Part shown: piece by piece, positions 34,845-44,025 of the stretch
Layout of the letters: each line of letters begins with the position of its first letter
Numbering within the stretch: position 1 is the stretch's first letter
Assembly: GCF_031202305.1 (NCBI RefSeq)
Contig: NZ_CP101731.1
Span: forward strand, 2,790,001-2,854,000
DNA: 64,000 nucleotides
Direction: 5' to 3'
Origin: Pelagibacterium sp. 26DY04
Lineage (GTDB): Bacteria; Pseudomonadota; Alphaproteobacteria; Rhizobiales; Devosiaceae
The notes under the pieces: generated by a model
Seen by the model: only the letters and a program-made list of their open reading frames with translations
Databases searched by the model: none
What the model was told of the DNA's origin: nothing
Position numbers and translations under genes: made by a program

Positions 34845-34872
34845 GGCCGGCGTTCGCGCCGGCCTTTTCTTT
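34845..34872 (+). terminator. Rho-independent terminator of the small gene
   Basis: GGCCGGCG and CGCCGGCC form an 8-bp GC stem with a TTCG loop, followed by TTTTCTTT. This is one of the clearest terminators in the window. Confidence 0.9.
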
Positions 34873-34950
34873 GGCCGTCCCCCGCTCGGTCATACCACGC
34901 CGGGTGCCGGACCGCCGGCACCGCACAATATCGCGGCAGTACCGAAAATA

Positions 34951-35049
34951 ATTATATCTTAGTAATATAACATAAATTGCAGGACAATTGACTTCTCTCC
35001 AGTTCCGCGAGCAGAATTTCAGAAGTCGTATAGTAAAAATATTATACGA
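34951..35049. promoter_or_regulatory. AT-rich leader with two operator-like inverted repeats
   Basis: TTATAT-N7-ATATAA lies at 34951-34969 and TCGTATA-N10-TATACGA at 35026-35049, ending 20 bp before the NHL gene start. The 130-bp region is strikingly AT-rich for this genome. A TTGACT hexamer at 34988 may be a -35 element. Binding by a dimeric regulator such as a GntR- or LuxR-type protein is inferred. Confidence 0.5.
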
Positions 35050-35069
35050 TTAAAGGTGAGGAGAGAGAA

Positions 35070-36533
35070 ATGTTTGGTTATCGGAAGGTCGCGTTGGTGA
35101 TCGCCGCTTTACTCGCGGCCTCAAATGCGATGGCGCAGGACAATCCAGCGCAAATATTGGGAGAAGAAAGACTGCAATCGCTTATGGAGCGCACCGCTCC
35201 CCTCGACATGACCGAAGGCAGCGCCTTGCCCCATTTCATCGCCGACCCGGCTTGGCCAAAGCCTCTGCCCAACAACTGGACCTTCGGACAGATTGCCGGC
35301 GTCTATGTCGACAATGACGACAATATCTGGGTCTTGCAGCGCTCGCGTTCATTGACCACCGAGGAGGCGGGCCGGCTCGAGGCTGTGGGCGAAAACGCCG
35401 AGGGCGAACAGGTCAGCGCCCTGGGCCATCCGCGTCCGTTCGGTCCGATCACCGATTGCTGCACGCCTGCTCCCGCCGTCATGCAGTTCGACCAGGAGGG
35501 AAATCTTTTGCAGGCCTGGGGCGGCCCATCGGATGGCGATTTTCTTCAAACCGCCTGCCGCCAGGAGGACGGTTGTTTCTGGCCGGCCAACGAGCATGGC
35601 ATCTATGTCGACCACAACGATTTCATCTATATCGGCTCGAACGGCAACGGCTCGGGCGATACCCCATGGGCCAGCGCCAATGGCTGGGACGGACACGTGC
35701 TCAAGTTCACCATGGAGGGCGAGTTCGTCTTGCAGATCGGCGCCACCGGAGCCCAAGCACCCGACAGCAATGACACCGATGGCGGCATAAACGGCACGCC
35801 GCAATTGTTCCGCCCCGCCGACATGGTCGTCGATCCCGAGACCAACATCCTCTATATCGCCGATGGCTATGGCAACAATCGCGTGGTCGCCGTCGACGCG
35901 GAAACGGGCGAGTACGTCGGCCATTTCGGCGCCTATGGACAGAACCCGGTGGACGACGAAGTCGCTGACAATTCGGGCACCTTTGCGGAGGACCTGGCCA
36001 CCGGCGAAACCCCGCGTCCCGGCTTCTTCCGCAACCCGGTCCATTGCGTGGAGATTTCCGACGACCGGATGCTCTATGTCTGCGATCGAGGCAACAACCG
36101 CATTCAGGTGTTCGATCTGGCCGAGCTTGGCCAGCCGTGCGACAATCCCGATGGCGAAGCGGGACTATGCGGCTTTGTCGAAGAGCAGTTCGTGAGCGTG
36201 GAAACCCGCACGACTATTCCGGGCACCGCGGTGTCAGTGAACTTTTCGACCGATGACGGCCAGACCTGCCTTTATGTCGGCGACAACTCCAACATGACCA
36301 TTTACGTGCTCAACCGCGACACGCTGGGCGAACTCGCCCGCTTCGGCCGTCCTGGACAGGGCGTTGGCGAGTTCCATTGGCTGCACAACGTCGCCGTCGA
36401 CAGTTCGGGGAATATCTATACGGGCGAGGTCGATACCGGCAAACGCGCCCAGCGCTTCATCCGTTATGGCGAAACCGGCTGTAGCGGTGAAGGTGATACC
36501 GTCGGCGGCGTCCTACTCTCGGCAGCCGAGTAA
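35070..36533 (+). CDS. Secreted NHL-repeat beta-propeller protein
   Basis: A 487-residue protein with a cleavable signal peptide (residues 1-22, ending AMAQD). NHL repeats follow: IAGVYVDNDDNIWVLQR, HGIYVDHNDFIYIGSN, ADMVVDPETNILYIADGYGNNRVV, RMLYVCDRGNNRIQVFDL and HNVAVDSSGNIYTGEV, each with the Asp-x-x-Gly-x-ϕ-Tyr/Val pattern. They would build a six-bladed propeller in the periplasm. Several cysteine pairs (DCCTPAP, CRQEDGCF) suggest disulfides. Some relatives are lyases or lactonases, but catalytic residues cannot be assigned. AGGAGAGAG precedes the start. The gene stands alone behind an AT-rich control region. Confidence 0.85.
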   Translation: MFGYRKVALVIAALLAASNAMAQDNPAQILGEERLQSLMERTAPLDMTEGSALPHFIADPAWPKPLPNNWTFGQIAGVYVDNDDNIWVLQRSRSLTTEEAGRLEAVGENAEGEQVSALGHPRPFGPITDCCTPAPAVMQFDQEGNLLQAWGGPSDGDFLQTACRQEDGCFWPANEHGIYVDHNDFIYIGSNGNGSGDTPWASANGWDGHVLKFTMEGEFVLQIGATGAQAPDSNDTDGGINGTPQLFRPADMVVDPETNILYIADGYGNNRVVAVDAETGEYVGHFGAYGQNPVDDEVADNSGTFAEDLATGETPRPGFFRNPVHCVEISDDRMLYVCDRGNNRIQVFDLAELGQPCDNPDGEAGLCGFVEEQFVSVETRTTIPGTAVSVNFSTDDGQTCLYVGDNSNMTIYVLNRDTLGELARFGRPGQGVGEFHWLHNVAVDSSGNIYTGEVDTGKRAQRFIRYGETGCSGEGDTVGGVLLSAAE

Positions 36534-36545
36534 CCGCAACTGTGA

Positions 36546-36566
36546 ACGGGCGGCATGTCCGCCCGT
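36546..36566. terminator. Hairpin between the convergent NHL and apt genes
   Basis: ACGGGCGG and CCGCCCGT form an 8-bp stem with a CATGT loop, 12 bp after the NHL stop and five bases before the apt stop. There is no T tract on either side, so it may be a rho-assisted or bidirectional terminator. Confidence 0.55.
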
Positions 36567-36570
36567 CTCA

Positions 36571-37104
36571 CTAATGGCCTTCAAAGGCCATCAGCGCCTC
36601 GACGGCAACGCCCTGGTTCCGCAGCTTGTCGGCACCGCCGATATCGGGAAGGTCGATGACGAAAGCCGCGTGTTCGGCCTTCGCGCCGGTCCGCCGCAAC
36701 AGGGAAATCGCGGCGATGGCGGTTCCGCCCGTGGCGATCAGATCGTCCACCAGCAGCACATTGTCACCCGAGCCAACCGCATTGGCGTGGATCTCGATGG
36801 TATCGACGCCGTATTCGAGCGCGTAGTTCTGGCCGATCGTTTCGCCAGGCAGCTTGCCCGCCTTGCGCACCGGCACGAACCCCACGCCCAGTGCGATCGC
36901 CACGCCCGCTCCGAAAATGAAGCCGCGCGCCTCGATGCCGGCCACCTTGGTGATGCCTCTGTCCCGATGGGCGTTGGCCAGCAATTCGCAGCTCTCGCGA
37001 AAACCGTCCGAATCCTCGATCAGCGAAGTGATATCGCGGAAGATGATGCCGGGCTTGGGATAATCGGGAATCGAGCGCACGAGCGCCTTGAGATCGGTCG
37101 GCAT
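36571..37104 (-). CDS. apt: Adenine phosphoribosyltransferase
   Basis: Apt salvages adenine with PRPP to give AMP. The 177-residue protein (start MPTDLKALVRSIPDYPKPG) has the PDYPKPGIIFRDIT entry, IEARGFIFG, RKAGKLPGETI and the PRPP loop LLVDDLIATGGTAIA. It lies behind a small unknown gene on the same strand and downstream of petC. Adenine deaminase at 62 kb is the other adenine-using enzyme in the window. The longer start at 37134 would add ten unconserved residues. Confidence 0.94.
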   Translation of the reverse strand: MPTDLKALVRSIPDYPKPGIIFRDITSLIEDSDGFRESCELLANAHRDRGITKVAGIEARGFIFGAGVAIALGVGFVPVRKAGKLPGETIGQNYALEYGVDTIEIHANAVGSGDNVLLVDDLIATGGTAIAAISLLRRTGAKAEHAAFVIDLPDIGGADKLRNQGVAVEALMAFEGH

Positions 37105-37162
37105 GGGCGAGCCTTTATGGAAGATGGGCACCACAGTGCCGATATGAAGGGAGCGGAAATCG

Positions 37163-37366
37163 TCAGAAGTAGCGATTGGGTGGCACCACGCGGGCGGTCA
37201 TCTCGCCGGCCTTGCGCGCGGCGCGCTTGGTGGCTTCGTAAGCCGCAGCCTTGCGCTCCTCGGAAATCAGATGCGGCGCCGCCTTGACGGCAGAGCGGAC
37301 CAAGGGACTGCGGCTTGCCGCGAGGGCCAGAAGCGCCACTGTCTTTGCTACGCGAATGGCGGACAT
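37163..37366 (-). CDS. Small hypothetical protein, 67 residues
   Basis: A short basic protein (MSAIRVAKTVALLALAASRSPLVRS) with a weakly hydrophobic N-terminal helix, then a charged helical part (ISEERKAAAYEATKRAARKAGEMTAR) ending in PPNRYF. It could lie on the membrane surface. I do not know a family. It lies between petC, whose terminator precedes it, and apt. Start codons at 37366 or 37381 are both possible. Confidence 0.5.
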   Translation of the reverse strand: MSAIRVAKTVALLALAASRSPLVRSAVKAAPHLISEERKAAAYEATKRAARKAGEMTARVVPPNRYF

Positions 37367-37442
37367 GGGTGTTCTCCGCATGGACCGGACGCGCCATACA
37401 ATGAAGAAATCATGCTCTCCGGGCAAGAGCGCGAGATACAAA

Positions 37443-37464
37443 AAAGGGGCCCGAAGGCCCCTTT
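37443..37464 (-). terminator. Rho-independent terminator of the petABC operon
   Basis: AAAGGGGCC and GGCCCCTTT form a nine-pair stem with a four-base loop, directly after the petC stop and followed on the minus strand by a T run. It closes the cytochrome bc1 operon. Confidence 0.88.
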
Positions 37465-37467
37465 CGA

Positions 37468-38298
37468 TCAATCGTGAATGTCGCGCCAGATGCGGCGCTT
37501 GACCAGATACATGAGCACCGCCAGGACGACCAGGAAGATGATGACCTTAAAGCCGGTCGCCTTGCGCTCGACCATGTGCGGATCAGCCGTCCATTGCAGG
37601 AACGCTGCGATGTCGAGCGCATACTGCTCCACCGTCTCGGGGGTTGCCTCGTCGTCATAGCTGATAAGGCCGTCGCTCAGCGGCGGCGCCATGGCGATCA
37701 AATGGCCGGGGAAATACTCATTGTAGTACTGACCGGCCGGCACTTCGGTACCCTCGGGCGCCTCGGTATAGCTGGTAAGCAGGTTGTAGATATAGTCGGC
37801 ACCCGCCTCCTGATAGGCGGTGAAGTAGTTGAACACCCACCAGGGGAAATCCATGTGGATCCCGCGCGCCTTGGCCATCAGCGACAGGTCGGGCGGGAAG
37901 GCGCCACCGTTGGAATCGCGGGCGATTTGTTCGCTGGGGAACGGGTTCGGCCAGCGGTCGGCGGGCACGCCTTCGCGCTCGCCGCCTTCGGCAGTCTCAT
38001 CGGCAATGGTGAACTCGGCAGCCAGCGCACGCACCTGATCTTCCGAATATTCCGGGCCACCGGGCTCGGAGAGATTGCGGAAGGCGATGAAATCGAGGCC
38101 ATGGCAGCTCGAGCACACTTCCCGGTAGATTTGGAATCCGCGCTGAAGCTGGTTCTGGTCGTAAGTGCCGAACACGCCGGCAAAGCTCCAGTCCTGCTGC
38201 TCGGTGTGCGCATTTTCTTCCGCCGCTTGCACCGTGGCGCTGCCAAGGGCGACTGCTGCGAGGGCGAGTACACCAAGGATCGTCTTTTTAAGCATCAT
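37468..38298 (-). CDS. petC: Ubiquinol-cytochrome c reductase, cytochrome c1
   Basis: Cytochrome c1 passes electrons from the Rieske protein to soluble or membrane cytochrome c. The start at 38298 (AAGGA upstream) gives a signal peptide ending near VQAAEE, a haem-binding CSSCH, the axial-ligand region with PPLSDGLISY (Met in LIAMAPPL), and a C-terminal membrane anchor VIIFLVVLAVLMYLVKRRIW. The length of about 276 residues is normal for separate cytochrome c1. It is the third gene of petABC, 19 bp after petB, and is followed by a terminator. Confidence 0.95.
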   Translation of the reverse strand: MMLKKTILGVLALAAVALGSATVQAAEENAHTEQQDWSFAGVFGTYDQNQLQRGFQIYREVCSSCHGLDFIAFRNLSEPGGPEYSEDQVRALAAEFTIADETAEGGEREGVPADRWPNPFPSEQIARDSNGGAFPPDLSLMAKARGIHMDFPWWVFNYFTAYQEAGADYIYNLLTSYTEAPEGTEVPAGQYYNEYFPGHLIAMAPPLSDGLISYDDEATPETVEQYALDIAAFLQWTADPHMVERKATGFKVIIFLVVLAVLMYLVKRRIWRDIHD

Positions 38299-38317
38299 TG
38301 TTGTCCTTCGCTCCCGA

Positions 38318-39571
38318 TCAGCCATTGGCCTTGCCAAGCACGCTTTCCGAAATGCTCGCCGGCAGCGGGGCGGGCCTTTCGATGCGTCCGAGAAGCGGGA
38401 GAATGATCAGGAAGTAGGCGAAATAATAGGCCGTGGAAATCTTGGCCAGCAGCACATAGATGCCTTCCGCCGGCTGCGCGCCGAGATAGGCGAGCACGAT
38501 GAAGTTGACCACGAACAGCCAGTAGAACGGACGGAACAGCGGACGGAACGATCCCGAGCGCACCTTCGAGCTATCCAGCCAGGGTAGCGCGAAGAGGATC
38601 AGCAACGAGCCGGCCATCACGATGACGCCACCGAGCTTGGAGTCGATGAACAGCACGTTGAAGTCGATGGCCCGCAGCATGGTGTAGAACGGCAGCAGAT
38701 ACCATTCGGGCACGATATGCGCCGGCGTCACCTGCGGATTGCCGGGAATGTAGTTGTCGGCGTGACCGAGGATGTCGGGCGCAAAGAACACGAACCAGGC
38801 GAACGGGATCAGGAACAGAACGACCGCGAACAGATCCTTCATCGTGATGTAGGGGTGGAACGGCAGCGTGTCGCGGCTGTCCTTGACCTCTACGCCGGTA
38901 GGGTTGTTGTTGCCCGGAACGTGCAGCGCCCAGATGTGCAGCACAACCACCGCCGCGATGATGAACGGGATCAGGTAGTGCAGCGAGAAGAAGCGGTTGA
39001 GCGTGGGATTGGCCACCGAGAAACCGCCCAGCAACAGCGTCTGCAGCGCCTCGCCCACCACCGGGATGGCCGAGAAGATGCCGGTGATCACCGTCGCGCC
39101 CCAAAGGCTCATCTGCCCCCAGGGAAGCACATAACCCATGAAGGCCGTAGCCATCAGCAGGATGAAGAGAATAACGCCCAGCATCCAGATCACTTCGCGC
39201 GGGGCCTTGTAGGACCCGTAATAGAGACCGCGGAAGATATGGACATAAACCGCCGCAAAGAACATCGAGGCGCCCACCGCATGGGTGCCCTGGATGATGC
39301 GGCCGTAATTGACGTCGCGCCGGATGTGCTCGACCGAGGCAAAGGCCAGGTCCACATGCGGGGTATAGTGCATCACAAGGATGACGCCGGTCACGATCTG
39401 GATGACCAGCATGAAGGTGAGGATGGCGCCGAAGGTCCACCAATAGTTGAGGTTCTTCGGCGTGGGATAGTCCATCAGATGTTCTTTGGAGAACCTGATG
39501 ATCGGAAGCCGTTCATCGAGCCAGCGCTCGATTCCGGTGCCCGGCGTGTAATTGCCAGCGTGATTGGCCAT
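38318..39571 (-). CDS. petB: Ubiquinol-cytochrome c reductase, cytochrome b
   Basis: Cytochrome b carries both quinone sites and the two b haems of complex III. The 417-residue protein has about eight membrane helices. Haem histidines lie in [17 protein letters not shown] and in [17 protein letters not shown]; the Qo motif is PEWY ([10 protein letters not shown]); [16 protein letters not shown] precedes the cd helices. Full length, with both the N- and C-terminal halves fused as in proteobacterial bc1. It lies 14 bp after petA and 19 bp before petC. Confidence 0.97.
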   Translation of the reverse strand: MANHAGNYTPGTGIERWLDERLPIIRFSKEHLMDYPTPKNLNYWWTFGAILTFMLVIQIVTGVILVMHYTPHVDLAFASVEHIRRDVNYGRIIQGTHAVGASMFFAAVYVHIFRGLYYGSYKAPREVIWMLGVILFILLMATAFMGYVLPWGQMSLWGATVITGIFSAIPVVGEALQTLLLGGFSVANPTLNRFFSLHYLIPFIIAAVVVLHIWALHVPGNNNPTGVEVKDSRDTLPFHPYITMKDLFAVVLFLIPFAWFVFFAPDILGHADNYIPGNPQVTPAHIVPEWYLLPFYTMLRAIDFNVLFIDSKLGGVIVMAGSLLILFALPWLDSSKVRSGSFRPLFRPFYWLFVVNFIVLAYLGAQPAEGIYVLLAKISTAYYFAYFLIILPLLGRIERPAPLPASISESVLGKANG

Positions 39572-39585
39572 GCCCTCTACTCCCC

Positions 39586-40110
39586 TTAACCGATCTCGAC
39601 GACAGTGTCGGACACGAACTGATAGGGCGGCACGACCAGATTGGCCGGAGCGGGCCCGCGGCGGATACGACCCGATGTGTCGTAGTGGGACCCGTGGCAG
39701 GGACAGAACCAGCCATCGAAATCGCCAGATTCACCCACCGGCACGCAGCCGAGATGGGTGCAGTTGGCGACCATGATCAGCCACTCCTCGTGCCCTTCGA
39801 GCACGCGCTCTTCATCGGATTCGGGGTCCTTGAGATCGGAGAGCGGAACCGCCCGCGCTTCTTCGATCTCGGCTGCGGTACGGTGTCGCACGAAAACCGG
39901 CAGGCCGCGCCACAGGATCGTCACCGAAGATCCTTCCGCAACCGAGGAAACGTCGAACCGGATCGAGGCCAGCGCCAGAACGGACGCATCGGGATTCAAC
40001 TGATGGATGAGCGGCCATGCCGCCCCCGCTACTCCAACCGCACCGACGGCACCGGTCGCGATATACAAAAAATCGCGCCGCGTCGCCTTTGATTCACTCG
40101 CTGTCGCCAA
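39586..40110 (-). CDS. petA: Ubiquinol-cytochrome c reductase, Rieske iron-sulfur subunit
   Basis: The Rieske protein oxidises ubiquinol at the Qo site. Its 2Fe-2S ligands are in CTHLGC and CPCHGSHYD. The N-terminus has a twin-arginine motif [11 protein letters not shown] followed by a hydrophobic anchor, so it is inserted through the Tat system. The start is uncertain: TTG 40110 ([13 protein letters not shown]) with GGGGA upstream is preferred, while ATG 40149 would add 13 unconserved residues. It is the first gene of petABC, divergent from trmL. Confidence 0.93.
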   Translation of the reverse strand: MATASESKATRRDFLYIATGAVGAVGVAGAAWPLIHQLNPDASVLALASIRFDVSSVAEGSSVTILWRGLPVFVRHRTAAEIEEARAVPLSDLKDPESDEERVLEGHEEWLIMVANCTHLGCVPVGESGDFDGWFCPCHGSHYDTSGRIRRGPAPANLVVPPYQFVSDTVVEIG

Positions 40111-40342
40111 AGTTCTAGATCCCCAAAAAGGCCTGTTAAGACAAGTCATTAGACCGACGGGCCCCGCTGGGATATTCGCACGGATGCACGTCTAGACCCC
40201 CGCCGCCTTGAGGCGGTGCGGATTTCGGGCCCCCTTTTTGCACTGTCTCATTGACTTGTCCAGCCTCCGGGACCGTGACGTGATCAATCTGCGGCACTAT
40301 ACCCAATTCACTTTTCACAGCTTTTCGTGATGGGACGTTCCG

Positions 40343-40813
40343 GTGCCGCTCGCTCTCGCCCTTTACCAACCCGATATCGCCCTCAATACGGGCACTTTGC
40401 TGCGACTCGGCGCTTGCCTGGGCGTGCCGGTACACATCATCCACCCTACCGGCTTCCCCTTCTCCCGCGCGGCGCTCAAGCGTTCGGGCATGGACTATCT
40501 CGACAGCGTGGAGATGGTCGAACATTCAAGCTATGACCAGTTCGACGCCTGGCGCCGTGCCGAAAATCGCCGCCTGGTGCTTCTGACCACCAAGGCGAGC
40601 GGGCCACTTCACAATGCCGTGTACCGAGAGGGCGACATCCTGATGGTCGGCCGCGAAAGCGCCGGCGTTCCGCCCGAAGTCGCCGCCGATGCCGATCTGC
40701 GCATCCGCATCCCGATGCGTCCGCAAGCCCGCTCGCTCAATGTCGCCATCTCCGCGGCGCTGGCCCTGGGCGAGGCTATGCGTCAGACCGACGGCTTTGC
40801 CGGCCTCGCCTGA
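40343..40813 (+). CDS. trmL: tRNA (cytidine(34)-2'-O)-methyltransferase
   Basis: TrmL is a SPOUT methyltransferase that methylates the ribose of the wobble base of tRNA-Leu. The 156-residue protein has the family layout: LALYQPDIALNTGTLLRLGACLG, HIIHPTGFPF, LMVGRESAGVPPEV and the knot strand IRIPMRPQARSLNVAISAALALGEA. The start is GTG at 40343. It is divergent from petABC and followed by hemF after 90 bp. Confidence 0.93.
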   Translation: MPLALALYQPDIALNTGTLLRLGACLGVPVHIIHPTGFPFSRAALKRSGMDYLDSVEMVEHSSYDQFDAWRRAENRRLVLLTTKASGPLHNAVYREGDILMVGRESAGVPPEVAADADLRIRIPMRPQARSLNVAISAALALGEAMRQTDGFAGLA

Positions 40814-40903
40814 ACGGGAAACCGATTGATTTCCATCAAACAGCCGCGACACGCTCTGAAGCATGGTCTCGATACCTTCAACATGCTAGGGACCCGGCAC
40901 ACA

Positions 40904-41803
40904 ATGACGACCATGCCGAAAATGACTGCAATGCCCCTGCCCGACGATATCGAAGACAAGAAAACCCGCGCCAGCGCCTGGTTCCGCCAGGTCCGGGACG
41001 ATCTCTGTGCCGCGATCGAAACGCTCGAAGACGAGGTCGCCGGGTCACATGCCGATCGTGCCCCGGGCCGTTTCGAGCGCGAGATATGGAATCGGCCCGC
41101 CGGTGGCGGCGGTGAGATGTCGATCATCCAGGGCCGCGTTTTCGAAAAGATGGGTGTGCACATCTCCACCGTGTTCGGAGAGTTCTCGCCCGAATTCGCC
41201 AAGCAGATTCCGGGCACCGAAGACAGCCCGCAATTCTGGGCCTCGGGCATTTCGGTCATCGGCCACCCCTGGAATCCTAACGTTCCCGCCGTGCACATGA
41301 ACACGCGCATGGTGGTGACCTCCAATTGGTGGTTCGGCGGCGGCGGCGATCTGACCCCGGTGCTCGATGCCCGCCGCACCCAGACCGACCCCGACTCGGT
41401 CGATTTCCACGCCGCCATGAAATCGGCCTGCGATGCCCATCCGCAGGTCGATTATCAGCGGTACAAGGACTGGTGCGACGAGTATTTCTATCTTCCCCAC
41501 CGCAAGGAACCACGCGGCACCGGCGGCATCTTCTACGACCGCCACAACAGCGGCGATTGGGAGGCCGATTTCGCCTTCACTCAGGACGTCGGCCGGCGGT
41601 TCGTCGAAATCTATCCCGAACTGGTCCGCCGCAACTTCAACACCCCCTGGACCGAGGAGCAGCGGCACGAACAACTCGTCCGACGCGGCCGGTATGTGGA
41701 GTTCAACCTGCTCTACGACAGGGGCACGACCTTCGGTCTCAAGACCGGTGGCAACGTCAATTCCATCCTGTCCTCGATGCCGCCCGAAGTCCGCTGGCCC
41801 TGA
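40904..41803 (+). CDS. hemF: Coproporphyrinogen III oxidase, oxygen-dependent
   Basis: HemF converts coproporphyrinogen III to protoporphyrinogen IX using oxygen. The core starts at [19 protein letters not shown]. It has the family blocks [50 protein letters not shown] and a C-terminal [21 protein letters not shown], ending [11 protein letters not shown] 40904 gives 299 residues; several nearby ATGs and an upstream TTG at 40826 are alternatives. Presence of the oxygen-dependent enzyme fits aerobic growth with the bc1 complex encoded beside it. Confidence 0.94.
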   Translation: MTTMPKMTAMPLPDDIEDKKTRASAWFRQVRDDLCAAIETLEDEVAGSHADRAPGRFEREIWNRPAGGGGEMSIIQGRVFEKMGVHISTVFGEFSPEFAKQIPGTEDSPQFWASGISVIGHPWNPNVPAVHMNTRMVVTSNWWFGGGGDLTPVLDARRTQTDPDSVDFHAAMKSACDAHPQVDYQRYKDWCDEYFYLPHRKEPRGTGGIFYDRHNSGDWEADFAFTQDVGRRFVEIYPELVRRNFNTPWTEEQRHEQLVRRGRYVEFNLLYDRGTTFGLKTGGNVNSILSSMPPEVRWP

Positions 41804-41880
41804 AGGAGGGAACCGCGACCTATTGCTGCCCGTTTCATGGGTAACAATTCCTCGTGCAACACGACGTAGGGAGAACAACC

Positions 41881-42066
41881 ATGAAACGCTTTGACGGTGG
41901 ATCGCTGGTTCCCGGTGCGACCTGGCACGCGACGGCGGAAACCGAGGCGGAAGTCGTCCGCAAGGCTGTTGAACGACTTAAAGCCGAGCACGGCGAAACC
42001 GAAATCCGTCCCGATATGGTCGAGCGGATCAAGGAGCGTATCTTCGAGGTGCAGACGCACCACTGA
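41881..42066 (+). CDS. Small DUF1059-like protein, 61 residues
   Basis: A short acidic-helical protein starting at ATG 41881 with AGGGAG upstream. The pattern KRFDGGSLVPGATWHATAETEAEVVRKAVERLKAEHG resembles DUF1059 small proteins, but the usual N-terminal cysteines are missing, so the assignment is loose. The second half (EIRPDMVERIKERIFEVQTHH) is a predicted amphipathic helix. Function unknown. It is followed by a hairpin repeat and the convergent cca gene. Confidence 0.65.
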   Translation: MKRFDGGSLVPGATWHATAETEAEVVRKAVERLKAEHGETEIRPDMVERIKERIFEVQTHH

Positions 42067-42068
42067 GA

Positions 42069-42176
42069 GCTAGAGCGTGTCCAGCAAAAGTGGAAACGGT
42101 TTTGCGGTTCGGACACGCGACAAAACAATAACTTAGAGCATTGAAGCGATTCGGAGAAAAGCGGAAATGCTCTAAG
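42069..42176. repeat. Intergenic repeat AGAGCGTGTCC / TTAGAGCATT family
   Basis: Two hairpins in a row: CGTGTCC/GGACACG around AGCAAAAGTGGAAACGGTTTTGCGGTTC-like loop sequence (42074-42118) and TTAGAGCATT/AATGCTCTAA (42134-42176). Such elements are abundant between genes in Hyphomicrobiales. Here it separates convergent genes and may serve as a terminator for both. Confidence 0.7.
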
Positions 42177-43374
42177 GCTGCCGGACCTGTTCGAGCAGTC
42201 CATCGCGGTCCAGCTCGAACCGGGACTCGATCCATAGCCTTTCCAGTCTTTTGAGCTCGGCCCCGACCTCGGGGCCGGGCTTCATGCCGTGCGCGAGCAG
42301 GTCGGCCCCCGAGATGGGAAAATTCCGAGACCCCATGCCTTCGACCGTCGAAATCGCCTCGTTCATCCAGGCAATGGCGTGCTGGTCGAGCGCCGTCGCG
42401 AGCGCGATCGCCTGTGTCCTTCGCTCTGGATGGCGGTACGCCAGCTCCGCCCAGTTCGCCGCGCGCGCAAGCTCGAGAGCGGCGGTCAATTGGCCCAGGC
42501 TCGCCATCGTCGCATTGGAAAGACGCCACTCGACCCGCAAGGCAGCCACTTGCGCGCCGGTGAGTTCCATCGCCGCCAGGCGCATGTCGGCCGTTATGGG
42601 AAGCGGGAGCGCTTCCAGCCGCTCGAGTGCCTTGAGCGCTTGCGGGGAAAACAATGCCGCAGCCAAAACGCCCACCCGTACCATGGCGGCCAGCGTGGCC
42701 GCACATTTCGGCTGCGCCAGAAGCCGCATCATCTCGCTGCCCACTCTTTCCGCCGAAAGCGCCCCCAGCTCACCGGCGGCGCGCATGCAAGCAGCAAGTG
42801 CTTGCTCTTCGAGCCTCTGCTCTCCATGGCTGGCCGCAAAGCGGAAGTAGCGATAAACCCGCAGCCGGTCCTCCGCGATCCGGGCATCGGGGTCACCGAT
42901 GAACCTCACCCGCCGCTCAAGGCAATCCTCCAGCCCGCCCAGCGGATCGAACAGCACGCCATCGACCCCGCAATAGAGCGCGTTCATCGTAAAGTCCCGC
43001 CGGCGCGCGTCCTCGGTCCAGTCGGTGCCGAACGCCACCCTGGCGTGGCGGCCGAACGTCTCGACGTCGCGCCGCAAGGTCGTCACCTCGACAGCCCTCC
43101 CGTCATGGACGAGCGTCACGGTGCCATGCTCGACGCCAGTAGGATGGGCACCCAATCCCGCCGCCTTGCCGCGTGCCAAAACCTCGTCGGGCGTGAGTTC
43201 GGTCGCCATGTCGATATCGGTCGATCCGCGCGGGCGCCCCAAAAGCGTGTCGCGAACGATGCCCCCCACCGCCCGCGTCCGGCCCATTGCGCCATCCAGG
43301 CAGTCGAACACAGGCCGGGCCGCATCCAGCCAATCGGCTTGCGCCAGGCGCGTCAGGGCTTGTTCACGCGACAT
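42172..43374 (-). CDS. cca: CCA tRNA nucleotidyltransferase
   Basis: Adds or repairs the 3'-terminal CCA of tRNAs. The 400-residue class II nucleotidyltransferase has the GGIVRDTLLGRPRGSTDIDMAT active-site stretch (two carboxylates) split here as GGIVRDTLLG and STDIDMAT, the RRRDFTMNALYC motif, the DPLGGLEDCL step, and ERLRVYRYFRFAA-type fold helix. It overlaps the CoA-type Nudix gene by 11 bp; that pair is typical for alphaproteobacteria. Confidence 0.93.
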   Translation of the reverse strand: MSREQALTRLAQADWLDAARPVFDCLDGAMGRTRAVGGIVRDTLLGRPRGSTDIDMATELTPDEVLARGKAAGLGAHPTGVEHGTVTLVHDGRAVEVTTLRRDVETFGRHARVAFGTDWTEDARRRDFTMNALYCGVDGVLFDPLGGLEDCLERRVRFIGDPDARIAEDRLRVYRYFRFAASHGEQRLEEQALAACMRAAGELGALSAERVGSEMMRLLAQPKCAATLAAMVRVGVLAAALFSPQALKALERLEALPLPITADMRLAAMELTGAQVAALRVEWRLSNATMASLGQLTAALELARAANWAELAYRHPERRTQAIALATALDQHAIAWMNEAISTVEGMGSRNFPISGADLLAHGMKPGPEVGAELKRLERLWIESRFELDRDGLLEQVRQP

Positions 43375-43993
43375 GGCCGTCTCCAGCCAGAACCGTGTCC
43401 CGAAACCGGCGCGTCAGGTTGGCGGTGATCCCCCAGATCCTGTGGCCTTCGAAATCGATCTGCCAGCTCTCGCGTTTCTGGCCGCGATGGACGACACGGA
43501 ACGTCTGATAGCTCGCTTCTTGGACCAGCATGTCGAGCGGCACCTCGAACACCGCATCGACCTCTCCCGGATTGGGGATAAAAGGGGCGCGCGGCTCGAC
43601 GATCGCCACGACGGGCGTGATGAAATAGTTCGTCCCGGTGTAATAATAGGGCATGTACCCGAGCACCTGCGCGTCCTCGGGATAAAGCGCCACCTCTTCA
43701 TTGGCTTCGCGCAGCGCGGCATAAGCGGCGTCGTGATCCTCGGGATCGATCCGTCCGCCGGGAAAAGCCACTTGCCCCGAATGCTTGCGCAATCCTCCTG
43801 ATCGCCGGGTATAAAGCACGTTATAGCCCGATCCCCGCCGCACCAGCGCGATCAGCACCGCGGCGGGAACGGGCGGCTCGTTGCCCAACTCCTCGAGCAC
43901 GAAATCGGCAACGAGATCCCCGGCATCGGGCATCGGCTCGGGGGCCGGCAAAAGCCGCGTCACGATTTGCCTGATATCACTTTCGCTCGACAT
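43364..43993 (-). CDS. CoA pyrophosphatase (Nudix hydrolase)
   Basis: A 209-residue Nudix hydrolase with the CoA-type entry SGQVAFPGGRIDPED and box REANEEVAL, followed by YYTGTNYFITPVVAIVE and the NPGEVDAVFEVPLDML segment used by CoA-specific enzymes such as NudL. It would cleave CoA or oxidised CoA to 4'-phosphopantetheine and 3',5'-ADP. The start at 43993 has GGGGAAG upstream. It overlaps cca by 11 bp and lies 32 bp after the acetyltransferase gene. Confidence 0.9.
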   Translation of the reverse strand: MSSESDIRQIVTRLLPAPEPMPDAGDLVADFVLEELGNEPPVPAAVLIALVRRGSGYNVLYTRRSGGLRKHSGQVAFPGGRIDPEDHDAAYAALREANEEVALYPEDAQVLGYMPYYYTGTNYFITPVVAIVEPRAPFIPNPGEVDAVFEVPLDMLVQEASYQTFRVVHRGQKRESWQIDFEGHRIWGITANLTRRFRDTVLAGDGHVA

Positions 43994-44025
43994 TCTTCCC
44001 CGCAGCACACCCACCTTTGGTGGCG

